Source of the DNA: Gnetum montanum
Taxonomy: Eukaryota; Streptophyta; Gnetopsida; Gnetales; Gnetaceae
Assembly (NCBI GenBank): GCA_015680685.1
Contig: MNCI01030961.1
Span: 330,276-394,275, forward strand
Direction: 5' to 3'
DNA length: 64,000 bases
Shown in pieces: positions 1 through 11,957 of the stretch. Each line of letters starts with the position of its first letter. Position 1 is the stretch's first letter. The notes under the pieces are model-generated. The model saw nothing but the letters and a program-made list of their open reading frames with translations. It was not told the origin of the DNA and ran no database searches. The position numbers and the translations under genes were made by a program.

Positions 1-560
1 GCCTTACTAAATAGATTCCTAGGACATGGTTTCTCCAAGGAAAGGTAACTTTACCACATCATAGATGGGCTTTGTAATGAAACATGGGAAATCCTTGGTA
101 TGTATGCACTAGGAAAATTATATGAGCTGCAAAGCCATCAACTCAAAGAGTTAATAGGGTGTGTGGAAAAAGAAGAAGGAGAGATATGCAAATAAGAGAA
201 TGTTGAGAAATATCAATGGGACTCAACTCTTCAATCAAAGAAGGTCCAAATTTATGGTAAGGAGAATGAAACTACTCTCGATAAGGTGGTTCCACAACAA
301 ACCTTGCTGACGAAGAAGTCTATTGATGATCTAGAAGCAAAGTTTAATTGGATTTCCAAATGGATAAACGAAAATGTCACAACTCTTATTGAGATGATCA
401 TGGAAAAGAGCATGCAACATAATCCATGCAATCACAATAAACAAAGGACACAAAACTAGGAAATAATGAGGAACACTTTTCAGCAAACGAGACAAGTGGC
501 TGACAAAAGTGAGGCTAAAGATTCAACCATAGACAAAGATAATGGATACCACCTATGAAT
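1..560 (+). pseudogene. Degenerate gag fragment, Athila-like Ty3/gypsy element (element A)
   Basis: Read in plus frames with several stops, this stretch gives peptides such as RFLGHGFSKER, YHIIDGLCNETWEILGMY and LYELQSHQLKELIG, then a lysine/glutamate-rich tail. The order matches the plant retrotransposon gag family (a short helical core followed by a basic/acidic tail). A better preserved relative lies at about 25.3 kb, where INGLHFETRRTLGIYAQG and the tail EKYNQD align with it. Gag would form the cytoplasmic virus-like particle; this copy cannot, because it is stop-broken and its start lies outside the window. Assignment to an Athila-like family comes from the relative near 25 kb and is an inference. 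Confidence 0.5.
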
Positions 561-659
561 ATATGATGATCAAAAGAGTCATTACCTAGTCTTGTTGCAT
601 CTACAAGAGTATTGGTCAAGTGCCTTAAATCTAAAGTTTGTGCAGAAGCACATGACCAA

Positions 660-1580
660 GAGATTTCCTTTCCCACAAGGTAATTATGGACAATCCCACA
701 ACCAATTGTACCATCCTATGGGGACTTATTACTCGCATCAACATGGTCATCAACCATAGTGGGAATAATCACAATCATGGGGGAGGCCACCACCAAATCA
801 ACCATATCCACTAAAATTGCATGGATATTACATTCAACACCTTATTTCGCCAACCAGTTTTACACCCTCTACTTTTAATCATCACTATCACTCTCCTAAG
901 TACCATCAATACATGAAATTCCTTGAAGGTTCACCACCTCGTGCCTCTTACCATCCAACATACCCTCAATATTGTCATAATTTACCTCCATATATGCCAT
1001 CACCAGTAACTCAAGAAGGTTTAGCTCCACAATATCAACAAATTATTGCCACTTGTGCTGTAAATGTGCATAGACATGCTAACACCAATGGGTCCCAACC
1101 ACAACATTGAAAGCATTGGTTCTAGAGGAAAGGCCATAAGCTAAAGAAAACCATGCATGGACCTATTACATCAACTAAGCTAGCACAAGGCCAACTTGGT
1201 GCACCAAATTTCCTATCTCAACTAATGGCCTCCGACCATACCCTAGGTCCACCATCCATTAGTACTTTAATCCCAAATCCAACTAATGAATCTATAAGCA
1301 TGGGAAGACAAATAAATCCATGCATATAGTCTTATGATCAAGGGTGCACTCATGGGTTAGCCTTCTATAATGTTAATACACCTCAAAACCTAACCCACCA
1401 TACATATAACAATCAAATGTGTGACCAAAAATTTTCCTGCCTAGCAACCACACCACAAATAGACACCTAGTGGCTAGGGTATGGATAATTTCCAATGTTT
1501 CATATATGCATGGATCCTACTTATCCACTTATTAATCCTTGACATGGACAAACATTTAGTCATGGGGGTTATCTCCCATT
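660..1580 (+). pseudogene. His/Pro/Gln/Tyr-rich C-terminal gag-like region of element A
   Basis: Plus-strand reading gives a low-complexity protein rich in H, P, Q, Y and N (for example YHPTYPQYCHNLPPYMPSP), with scattered stops, ending in a peptide like HGQTFSHGGYLPF. The same ending, HGxGFSHGGYxPF-like, appears inverted on the minus strand near 22.75 kb, so it is a dispersed retroelement product and not a host gene. The 294-nt open stretch at 817-1110 is a surviving piece of it. I do not recognise a catalytic domain; it may be the distal part of gag or an accessory protein. Function is not assigned. Confidence 0.4.
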
Positions 1581-2200
1581 CTAATATTCTAAATTTTTAA
1601 GTGACTTTTTATCTTTTTATTTTACAATTTTCTGTTATTTTCATATTTCTTGACCTAATTCATCCTATTTCTTTCAATTTTTTCTCATTGTTGTTTTCAT
1701 TTTCTTTTGTAATATCACTCATGAATAAAATGATCATGTTTCCCATTGAGGTGATGTTTTCTTTATGTTGTCGAGTCATAAGAGATTGATTATTCAAACA
1801 TTGAGACCACGACATCCATCCGCCCATTCAATTAATAAGAGGTCCTTGCTCTAGTCAAAATAGTATTCTTTTCCATTACCCAAATCAAAAATAACTTCAT
1901 AATCATTGTGTCCAAATAGAAGAGTGCAGAACCAAGGTGGAATGTAAAGGGTGTGACATCAAGGGGATTTCTGGATTCTCTTTGGTCACTTCTATATGTT
2001 CTATCATGTTGTTGAGATTGTAATTATATCCTTGAAGATCTAACGAAAAATAGAGGTAAGAGAAACTTCAACTAGCACTAAATAAAATTTTGTGGGTCCC
2101 ACTAGAAAGAAATGTACCCATGATTAAAGGTTGGTAGCTTCTTAGAATTCCACCAAAAAAATAAAACAAAAAGAAGAAGAAGAAAATATATAATATCTAT
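1581..2200 (+). repeat. Noncoding tail of element A, present inverted near 22.2-22.75 kb
   Basis: A T-rich run is followed by sequence that matches the minus strand of roughly 22.2-22.75 kb at many points: the shared words include AATAAGAGGT, GTGTGACAT, AAGGGGA.TT, GGATTCTCTTTGGT and CCCACTAGAAA. It has no open frame of note. It is internal retroelement sequence downstream of the His/Pro-rich reading frame. Confidence 0.5.
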
Positions 2201-3460
2201 GTCATAATCAATTGCTCCCTTGGACAAAACACCAAGTGATGTTACTCCTTACAACTTTGATAGTCTTATGGTTGTTCACTAATGTAATGAAACAATGCGA
2301 TGTCATTGTAATATGGTGTGGACTTGGTTTGAATCTTGGAATGAAGGACACATGGTTATTTAATAATTAATAATACACAAGGTTTCATTATGACCATGAT
2401 GAGCCACCTCATGTTCCTATTTCTACAATCCTTTCTATCGTTCATCTCATCTTGTTATCCAAATAATCATAACTTGTCGTTTTATCTCACATAGAGTTAT
2501 TATCTAAATTCAATGGTTTTAACATGTGTGTTTTTCTTCCTAGGTCTGCATTACATTCAACCCATTTAGTGCCTACACACATTATAGGAGTGGTTACACA
2601 AGGGCATAATAGGCTAGAGCCTACTTTGGGGAGGGCCCACTTGTGTCACTTTTGTGACTCATACTTGTTTAACATAATCACACCATTTTTCACCTTCCAA
2701 GAACTCAATTTGTTATATTTTATTATTTTTCATATTATGAAAATAATCTATTCCATTACCTCAATTTCAACACCTTTTTCTTGCTCAATTTCATGTTTCT
2801 CACATTGATGACTTCATCTTATCAAACTTTTAGTGCCTCAAATTAATTTTTCAGTTACCCAGAATGATAAACTTAACTTCAAACCTTCCAACCAATCCTA
2901 GAGCTTTATTTTGTATGTTCATTGGCCCCATAAAATGCAAATTTTTGGACCTAGACATTGGACCTAACCTAACATCATGTACATGATGTCGCATACTGAA
3001 TGTCAAGTCTCAAAAATAGTATAAATGTGACAACTGTGGTACTCAGAACTAAATTTTTCAAATTTGCTACTAGGGGAGTTATTGAAATTTTTCTTCATGA
3101 CTTAGAGCTCTATGCCTCCATCTTCCACTTGCAATAGTCAACTCTCTACCACTTTGATTTTCATGTCATTTGAATCTATCTAAACCTAAAATGTTCAACT
3201 TAGTCGTGGGGGGGGGGGGCGGCTTGCACCGATTTGCTAAAATTTGATATTTCCCAAAATGTATTATAAGGTTAAAAATGTTGAAAACCTTGGAAATGAT
3301 AATGAAAAATCATTCATGATAATGCCATAAATCCAATTTTTCCAACACACAGGCACATAACCATTATTATGAGCCACATATAATGAAAAAGGAACTAGTT
3401 GTGAAGGGTCATAAAAGAAGATAGACACTTTTTGGGGATTTTTCTTGAAAATTTCCCTAA
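2201..3460 (+). repeat. AT-rich internal retroelement sequence with an LTR-like fragment at about 2,940-3,120
   Basis: No gene is visible. Positions 2,940-3,120 resemble the LTR at 6.5 kb: an ACATCATGTAC palindromic stretch, a GTATAAATGTGACA TATA-like element, and CTAGGGGAGTT in the same order. A run of 12 G residues lies at 3,208-3,219. The rest is unclassified. Confidence 0.35.
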
Positions 3461-3769
3461 GCCTGCAATCATATGCATTATGAACTTAATGGACTAAGGT
3501 TACAAGTAAGGTATAAATCAATTGATGATAATACACATAACTTTAGTAACACTCGATTTTTGCTTGATTATAAATGGGCCCAAAAAGAGGTGCTTAGGGT
3601 GAACCCTCATAGAGAGTCACTAAGCACCCACATGGTGGCCATGGTTAGCAAGGTGAATAGGTGGAACATGCTAAGCAAAAGGTCCAATCCTTCAATATTC
3701 ACCAAGAGGCCCCTACTACTAGGCAATTAGCCCAAGGAGAGGTGGTAGAACTACTAATTTCCAAATAGG

Positions 3770-6300
3770 AAAAATGTTGCATGTTTCCCCCTACTACCTT
3801 GCTATCACCTTGGAAAACTCCACATTGACTTCGAACATTGTGAAAATGAACTTCAAGTCATTCAAGAACTTTTCTTCAGAAGTGATGTAGACACAACTCA
3901 AAGCATCTCCATTGTGGCCTATCTTGTCAAATAGTGGTGAATGGTACCTAGGTGAAGTCTACCGATTCTAGCATAATAAGGACAAAGGCACCACTATTAA
4001 CATCTACGAGGTGATTGTCTCTTATTCTGTCAAGGACATTACTATAGTTCTCAACCTACCCAATGAAAGGGCTAAGGTTGCTCACCTGTCAACCAAATTT
4101 GACCCCAAAATAAAGAAGTTATGGCTAAGACAAGCATATGGTAAAGAGAACAAGTCATACAATTAAATAACTCTAGAGGAGAAAATTGACTTCAATATTG
4201 GGACATATCACTTGTTTCCCACAAAAGATCTGAATCAAATTTCCACTTATGTGGCCAAGGGAAGTGCCATTTTAATTGGAAAATTTGCAATCAACCTTCC
4301 CTAGTACTACTTCACTAAAATCCAATGGTTCTTCAAAGAAATGAAGTTAGCAAGACCAACATTTCTATTTCCTTGTTTAATCAAAATATGTACAAGTGGG
4401 CTAGAATCTTGGGATACACCAACGATATTCCCAGGAAGGCTCAGCATGCCTCCTTTGTAGAACTCTTGAAAACTACAACACTAAGAAAAGATCCTAGCGA
4501 AGAATAAAAAGTAGAGAAGGAGGAAAACTCACAAACAGAGATGCAACATGATCCTAAACAACGTCCACAAGCACAAGATTTTCCACCATCCCTACCATAG
4601 GATTATAGGCCTTCCATGAGCCATCTAGAGAGAATCACTGAAATAGTCAACTAGGGAAGTAGGAATGAGGCCAATCTCTTTTGAGTCATGAATGACATCA
4701 TACAACCAACTGTATTAGCTAATCCAACATGGAGAGAAATCTCAATACAGTCAAGAGGAGAGGGATCCCAATGGTTGCACTAGATCTCTGGGAATGCTAC
4801 ATCCTTCCAAGTGACATTGGAAACTGGAGAAGGTACCATAGTTATGATGCTACAACACAGGGATGTGCTAGGCATAGCAAAGGTGATCACCAATCTCATC
4901 AAAGAGTCATTTAATGTACCTATTGTGTCCTTGATAGATCTAGTAGGAACTAGAGATGCACAAATGTTGGCTAGGACTACGATGATTCCTATAGTGTATG
5001 AGGATGTGCTTGATTGATTGCTACAGATGGGCCAAGTAATGACCACTTTGTTTAACATCCCCAATAATGTCACTATTGCTCAATTGAACCTCATCAACAT
5101 GAAAGAGAATTTGGTGATGGAAAAAGTAAGGGTAGACCATATAGAAGCTGAGATACAAGAAGAGCTAGCTACCTTGTGAGCTAAATAATGGGATCTTGTC
5201 CATTTTGTTACACTAGACGAGCTTGAAAAATTCAAGAATGAGGAGCTTACCAAGCTAATAGAGGAGAAAGCAACTATAGAAAAAGAGAAGGAGACAATAG
5301 TTTGGAATGCCTCTATTGCAAATGTGCAATCTCATGTGTATAAAAAGGCACTAACCATCATCCAAGAGGAGAATAAGGAACTCACTACAGAAATTTCTAG
5401 GTTGATCACTATTGAGAAACAAAAAAACATCTTAGAAGAAAGCATCCACCAGTTGTGGGAACAATTGGTAAGGATCAAACAAGATATTAATAGATTGGCT
5501 AGGGAGAATAGAACCCTCTTCATTGAAGAGGTCTACACTATCTATCAAATGTTAGCAATTAAAATTAGCATGTGGCAAAATAAAGCCAAAAGCATGAAAA
5601 ATTGAAAGAGCACTTCCACGACTAGGCTGGCATGTATAAATAGATCAATGAAAAGGAAATCAAGATGGACAAAGCCCACATCAACTCCTTGTTAATGTAG
5701 AATCCTAAGTGGTAATCCATTTTGTACAGTTATGCTCTGTTACAATAAGCAAAAGTCAAAAACAAGGACCTACAGATAGAGGATCTAAAGGAGTTCATGG
5801 CATTGGCTAACCTTAGATATGCCAACTTTGCCATGTTAATAGCAAGTCATCCCCAAAGTGAGTTGGAGAAACAAGTGGCAACCACCTATGCATTGTATGA
5901 AAAAGAGTTTATGGATCAAAAAGATGCTTTGCAAAAGTTGTAGGTAGAAAACTCAAAGTTATAGGTGGTCAAAGCCAATTCTCAAGGATAATAGGATGTA
6001 GCCTCAAACCTAGCTTAGAGATTAATAGATTATCATTAGCTCAAAGATAAAGCTAGGGCTTTTGAAGAAGAATGATGATAATTTGTGGCATGGTATGTAA
6101 AGGAAAATCAAATATTTCCACAACTACCATGTCCTTGGGATGTAACAACACTAGCACACATTGGCACAGTAGCCTAGATAGTGCATGACCAAAGGATGAA
6201 GGAAGAAAAGTTGTAGGCCTTGCTCAATCACTACCAATTTTAATAGGCCTGCAACAAAGGGAAGCAACCAATGGAAGTGCCACTACCTTTGAATACAACA
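3770..6300 (+). pseudogene. Long degenerate accessory ORF of element A (env position), coiled-coil rich
   Basis: One plus-strand reading frame can be followed for about 2.5 kb through a handful of stops and shifts. The N-terminal part contains VSYSVKDITIVLNLPNERAK and later FTKIQWFFKEMKLARP, a pattern seen in plant mobile-domain-like or transposon-associated proteins (inference, no search possible). From about 5,090 to 6,000 it becomes a long coiled coil rich in E, K, L, I and N (for example IIQEENKELTTEISRL). It ends about 190 bp before the polypurine tract and LTR, which is the position of the env-like ORF in Athila-type elements. No signal peptide or membrane segment is evident, so a true envelope role is not supported. 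Its layout resembles the antisense genes at 36-41 and 54-59 kb. Confidence 0.4.
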
Positions 6301-6484
6301 TGAGATTTTCAATTTTGTTTTCTTTTGATTTGTAATAATGTGTTCCATTTTTCTAATCCACCATTGTGGCCTACAAAGAGTTTATTATTTTGATTCATTG
6401 TTGAGTCAATTAGTTATACCATACCTATCCAATATTTTGTAAAGAACTTTTTCCTCATTTTTTTGACTTGAGGATGAGTTTTCA

Positions 6485-6503
6485 TTCAGTCATGGGGGTA
6501 TGG
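6485..6503 (+). other. Polypurine tract candidate before the 6.5-kb LTR
   Basis: The purine-rich CATGGGGGTATGG sits immediately before the TG that opens the LTR. The minus-strand LTR at 20 kb has the related CAGTCATGGAAATATG at the same place. PPTs prime plus-strand DNA synthesis in LTR elements. Confidence 0.5.
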
Positions 6504-7354
6504 TGAGTCATCGTTGTAAGGCCCCAATGTTGCATACCTGAAGTCAGAGCCAATAAGCAACATCATGTACCAGACATCACCTCATCTAGATTTGCCTATA
6601 AATATGACACTTGAACACTTAGATGAGGGGAGTTGGTGCCAATAGCTAGTAGAAGACAGTTGTCATTTTCAATTTCTTCTCTTTAAAGTTTGTTATTCCC
6701 ATTGTATGCCCACAATGTAATGTTTGGAATCATACAACACCTTTGTTCGAGTGTGACGTTCTTGGACATGTTACATGACCGGTAATAAAGATCAAAATTA
6801 CTCCCATCATTGCAACATCCACTTAGATTATTATTTCGTTTAATTATTAATTGTTTACTACTTTCTTTAGTTCAGTATTTCCATTTATTGCTATTGCTAT
6901 TTACTATTCCTATTATTAAGAAAAATTCATATGCCTTAGTCATGAGCATTTAAGTGTAGATACTTGGTAATCTAGAGGTGTATCATTTGGCACAAATAGT
7001 GATGTATACTTGGTGATCCTTGAAGTAGCCTCATGAAGTCCAAGATGTGTATAGGTGGTTAAGCATAGATACTCCTCACTAGAGGCTAGTTTAGATCTTG
7101 TTCTCCATTACTCATTAGTTTAATTAATTTATCTCTTTTTTTGTCATCAAGAGTAGCGTAGAAATTAGATAACATCATATTCCTCACTTTGAATTAACCA
7201 TATGTGACAATGCTAACACTAGTACAAGTAGGAAGATGGTGAACTACAATCAAAGCATAGTGATCTAGATGCCACAACTAGTACCATCCATGAAATTCAA
7301 CTAGATTGTTTGTGAATGCTTGTGATTTATATGGTTGAGCGTAAGCCTACCTCA
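6504..7354 (+). mobile_element. LTR (about 850 bp) of an Athila-like element, plus orientation
   Basis: It begins TGAGTCATCG after a PPT and ends near GCTCA at about 7,354. A TATA box (CCTATAAATATG) lies about 92 bp in. The same arrangement of landmarks is found inverted at about 20.04-20.74 kb: a palindromic GATATC/CATGTAC stretch, TATA, a CCCACA.TGT.ATG region, then a CATTTAAGTGTA..TACTTGGTAA-like end. The two copies are clearly diverged. The exact 3' border is uncertain by a few bases. Unusually, gag-protease-like sequence follows it, so it could be a 3' LTR abutting another element or the shared LTR of a tandem pair. Confidence 0.55.
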
Positions 7355-7539
7355 CTGCTCATAAAAGGCCTATTACCATATTATAGGAAAAATCTTGGCT
7401 TTGTATGTGGTAGAAATATATTGAATGTAACACTAGAGGATGGCTAGAGGATAATCAATTCATTAGTAGTTTTGAGTAAGAGATGGTCAAACCTAACATC
7501 ATACAAGGCACGACCCAACAAAAAAAATAATTAAATAAA

Positions 7540-8545
7540 AAATTAGATGAGTTAACATGGTTAATAAAAGAGCATGCTCATGTGGTGAAAAGTAAAGTAT
7601 GTAGCCTTTGTGGTAGCCAACAACATGATGGCACTACTTGCCTAACCTTAGCATATTGTCATGAAGGTGTACAAGAATCTATAAAGGCTTTTCCAAAATA
7701 TAGGGGCCAGCCAACCATCGCCTTCCAAAAAGGACCACCTTTCCAATAATAATATCCTCAAAATAATTTTAGACCTTTTAAGATCCAAACTAGTGAAAAC
7801 TTGGATAAAGTCACTCAAAGTCTTATTTCCTTCATTGAGGAAAGTAGGTAGTTCATGAATGAAATAAGCAGAAAATTCAAAGATCTAAGAAAGAACGAAT
7901 TACCTTCTCAACATGAGCCAAATCCTACATCTCAAAGAAAAGGTAAGAAAAAAATGCATTCCATCACCACTAAAAGTCAAAAGACTATTGAGCCTAGATG
8001 CCAGAAGAAGGTTAGATTTCAAGAATTTTAGATATAAGAAAAGGCTCAACAACAAGTATTAAATAAGAAAGGAAGTAATCAACCAATTAATGAAATAGAA
8101 AAACCTTTAACCTCTTGTCTTTTACCTAGATAGATAATTTTTCCTCCTTTCCCTAAAAGGTTACAAGAGAAATTTACAATCAAATCTCATATAGAAAAAA
8201 TTATTTAATGAGTTATATTTGTAGATTCTTTTGGAACGAGTTGTAAAAGATACATCTATCTATGCTAAATACTTAAGGGAATTATGTACAAAGAAAAGAA
8301 AAGAAAAAATTCCTAGGTAAGTTTATTTGGTTGATAATTTGGCTCATCTTATAAAAAGCCATGAAGTTCCAAAATATGAAGATCTAGGGATTCCTACAGT
8401 TCCAATTAGGATAAATGAATAGAATGTTGAGAATGCCCTATTAGATCTATGAGCTAGCATTAATATTATGCCACTTGAAATGGCTAGGTCACTTGATTTA
8501 GAGGATCTAAGGAAGGTGAATATAATAATAGGCACACACATTCTT
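7540..8545 (+). pseudogene. Gag zinc-knuckle to aspartic protease fragment, Athila-like
   Basis: Plus-strand frames give VCSLCGSQQHDGTTC (a degenerate gag knuckle region), then a polar linker, then YLRELCTKKRKEK and KYEDLGIPTVPI. The protease start follows as NALLDL-stop-ASINIMP at about 8,430-8,475. In Athila-type pol the matching order is a fixed KFLKDLCTKKRK-like box, a proline-rich link, and the protease D-(L/S)-G-A-S-x-N motif. Here the glycine codon of the active-site D-x-G has become a stop (TGA). RT, RNase H and integrase are absent downstream, so the element is truncated. It cannot make active protease. Confidence 0.55.
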
Positions 8546-9737
8546 CATTAAAAAATACCATAACATGGCCTAACAAAATTTCTCACCACCATTATGCATA
8601 ATGAAAAAAAATATAATTTCATAAAAATGACAATTAACATAACCTCAAAAAACATAGATGCTAAAAGATAAAATAAACCCCATAATTAGAAAGTAAGTAA
8701 AAAGACAATTCCATTGACACCAATTTTTCCTCAATTAGGCTTAAAGAGATAAAGTTGTGTATTTATAATTTATTAATAACATGAAAAAATAATATTATTT
8801 AATTATCATAAAATGTAATTAAATACCCCATGAACACACAAAATAGAAAACATGCTCATAATATATAATTTCAAAGTTGTGCTAATCATCTTAACATCAC
8901 AACTAATTTTATAGACATCTCCAATTATTCAAATTGCCCAATATCTTATCATGCATAATTTGCAAAATATAACCAAATATCTACAAACTCAAAAAATTAT
9001 AATTCAAAAATCAATCTTTAACTTATTCATCCTACATGCCTACACAACATGATTGCATACACTAAATAATGCAAAAATATAGAGGAAAGGTAAAGATAAT
9101 CCACTAATTAAATTTGCCAAAGCATAAAGTCTTAAACAACCATAAAACTCTTAGAAATATATCAAGGCTTTTTTTTACTCTAAAAAACTCTTGTACCCAT
9201 GTATACACAACTACAATAGTCCCAAATCTAAGTTCAAAGCAAATAAAAATCAAAAACGCTTTGAAATTAAAAAAAAAATGGAAGATGCAAGACTAAAATC
9301 AATTTCTATTCATAAGAATAGTGAAAAAAATAGTGTGCATAGAAAAATAGCAAAAGAAATAAATGAAAGCTAAAAGTAGTAAACTATGATACTTATAACT
9401 TTTATAGATGTTATACACACACACATACTTTTTATGTATGTTTACCTTTTACTTGTATTTCGCCACCTTTAATTTTTCTCACATGATGTTTAAAATTGAT
9501 TTCACTTTTTTGTAATCTAGAATATTTTCATAAGCTCATTTTTCCTTTTCTCCTTTCAACTCATATCCTACATACTCAAAAATACATAACAAACATACTA
9601 AGACTCTAAATAAAAATATATTTAAACTTAGAAGATCCATCCTAGACACACTACAGATCCATGCATCATACAACATAACTCTACAATTCAAATACATAAG
9701 TATTAAGCTTACACATAAAGCATAAACACATAATAAT
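8546..9737 (+). other. AT-rich sequence without a recognisable gene
   Basis: Two overlapping short open frames at about 9.1-9.4 kb are lysine/asparagine-rich and look like chance readings of A-rich DNA. A short CA run lies at about 9,415-9,424. Nothing else can be supported. Confidence 0.6.
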
Positions 9738-9960
9738 GAGGTGTTAAGCCAAGTGGTAAGACACTTAATTTGGAAGCTAGAGGTCATGGGTTTGATTCTA
9801 ATAGGTAATGTTGAGTTATAAAATTCTAATTGGACTAATGATCATGTTGTATACCTATTTCTATCTTATTTTTGGGTAATGTTGTGTATTTTTGCTTTTG
9901 TGTCCCAATCCAACATCCTTGCCAACTACATTTCTTGCCTAACACAACATACATGACTAG
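9738..9960 (+). mobile_element. tRNA-derived SINE with intact pol III A and B boxes
   Basis: The A-box-like TAAGCCAAGTGG is at 9,745-9,756 and the B-box-like GGTTTGATTCT at 9,789-9,799. Their starts are 44 bp apart, the normal tRNA-gene distance. The flanks cannot fold into an acceptor stem, so it is not a tRNA gene. A T-rich, non-tRNA body follows, as in plant SINEs. The 3' end and target duplications are not clear to me, so the end coordinate is approximate. Confidence 0.6.
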
Positions 9961-11446
9961 TGTATATAATCATATTAGTTAAGTACGTAAAGACATTATA
10001 AACATATTATAAGAGCCAAAGAATCATAACATATTAATCAACATCATAAATAACTAACTTATCATGATAATCCATAAATACCACACACACCTATATAAAT
10101 AATAATCAGAATATGATACGCAAGGCCTATAGAAGGGGTGTAATAAGAAAAATTATAGAGCAAACCTATAAAACTTGACTTTTATTCTTCTTTACTTAAT
10201 ATCATCCAAAATTATACAAAGAAATAGTTTTTAAAATAAAGGATGAAAAAAATATATAATGTTATTAATTTTACTATAATATAAAAGTAAAACAAGATTT
10301 TTCTCCTGCATTGGCTTTCTTTGGCATTTTTATTGATAGATTGAAATAATGAATCAAAGAGGTACCTACAAATTATACCATCAAAGTGGATCAATTATGG
10401 ATACAATTTTTAATTTTTACATATAATGTAATACTAATTGAAAATTCAGAAATAGAATTAAAAGTAATGTTTTATTGACTAGAAAACTTTTGTGCACATG
10501 TGGAAATTAATTTGCATGTTGACCAAATAAAATTGCTAATTTGTGAAATTAATAGAGATTACACTTTCTAGGTAAATAATAAAAAACTTTAATTAAGAAG
10601 AAAGTATTTGGAAGTAGAATGCTCTCAAAATTATAAGTAAAAGCATTGTATATTATAGTTAGTTCCACATGGCTATAAAGTTTTATATAAAATGAAAAAT
10701 AAATGTAGCAATCATAATATTTGGACTTGAACAATTCAAAAATATCTTTTTCAAATAATTATACAATAATATTTGGACTTGAAAAATTTCAAAAATAAAA
10801 CTTGCAACATAAATTCAAGGTCAAAACTCAAGATCCATATGTAAATATGTAAAACTCAAGATCCATTACTAACCAAAGCAATGTACTAGTTCTTAACATT
10901 CTATTTGAATAATAAAATGGTAATAAAATCTCAAGAGGGATTATCCAAAAATATTAACAATATGGCTATACCATAAAAGAATATTGTGATTACAAAAATG
11001 CGGTATTAAAAATATTTATGTATTAATAAATTCATGGCAAACTTAGAAACTTGTTATAGAGAATGTTTTTAGAGAGAGAAAAAATATTGATTTAATTTTT
11101 TTTTTCTTTTTTCAACTTATTCCTTCACCAAGTCAGACAAAGGTTCAATATGTTGAGGATCTGTTTCAAAAACTATTTTTTACTTCACAATCATATCACA
11201 TATAATATCTTACTTTGATTTAGAGGTTAGAGTTTTAACCATTGTTTTTTTCTCTCTAATACTTTCTATACAATTTGTTGTTGTGTCATCATACCTTGTA
11301 GTTAATCAGACATAGCTTTTTGTTTTGTAGCTATGATGTTTATAATAGGTAGGAGATTTCCAAAGTCACTATTATGCTAATTTCTCCCTATTATCTATTC
11401 TTTCATCAAACTATTTTGCTTTCACATTATTTCCTTTTGTTATTAT
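9961..11446 (+). other. AT-rich intergenic DNA, no gene
   Basis: Only short local duplications are visible: AATATTTGGACTTGAA occurs twice within 10,715-10,790, and AAAACTCAAGATCCAT twice within 10,825-10,870. No coding or RNA gene signal is seen. Confidence 0.6.
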
Positions 11447-11957
11447 ACTAGCTTAGTTATATATTTATAATATATATCTATAAATTGGCCGATAGAATCT
11501 TATTAGTTTACAAGTAAAAAGTTCTTTGAGTAAAAAATTTCACGACTTCTGGATGAAGAACAAGATTTAAAAACCCAAATTTTAATGCCTTCTGGACGAA
11601 GAACAAGAGTTCTCTACCTTATTTTTCCTAAGCATGGGTTTTCTGAAAAAAAAATCCATGAATTAGTGTATGCTCTCACCCTCGGCTGAATTTGTTGAGA
11701 GTGAGAGCATAAATTTGGCTGAGCGTGAGAGCATACACTAATTCATGGAATTTTTTTTCAGAAAACCCATCCTTAGGAAAAATAAGGTAGAGAACTCTTG
11801 TTCTTCATCCAGAAGGCATGAAAATTTGGGTTTTTTAATTTTGTTTTTCGTCCAGAAGTCGTGAAATTTTTTACTCAAAGAACTTTTTACTTGTAAACTA
11901 ATAAGATTCTATCAGCCAATTTATAGATATATATTATAAATATATAACTAAGCTAGT
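11447..11957. repeat. 511-bp near-perfect inverted repeat (hairpin; MITE/foldback-like)
   Basis: The left arm is 11,447-11,686 and the right arm 11,718-11,957. Both are 240 bp, and I count about 12 mismatches between them, so about 95 percent identical; the loop is 31 bp. The termini read ACTAGCTTAGTTAT and its complement. Each arm contains an internal near-repeat, CTTCTGGAYGAAGAACAAGA. I see no convincing target-site duplication and no transposase. A read-through transcript from either strand would fold into a long double-stranded RNA. It lies about 1.2 kb downstream of the minus-strand gene candidate. Confidence 0.9.

Noticed and set aside
3770-6300. A true envelope gene
   Set aside because: The position fits, but there is no signal peptide, membrane anchor or glycoprotein pattern; it is a soluble coiled-coil protein.
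9738-9810. A functional tRNA gene
   Set aside because: A and B boxes fit, but the 5' and 3' ends cannot form a 7-bp acceptor stem, so it is a SINE head.
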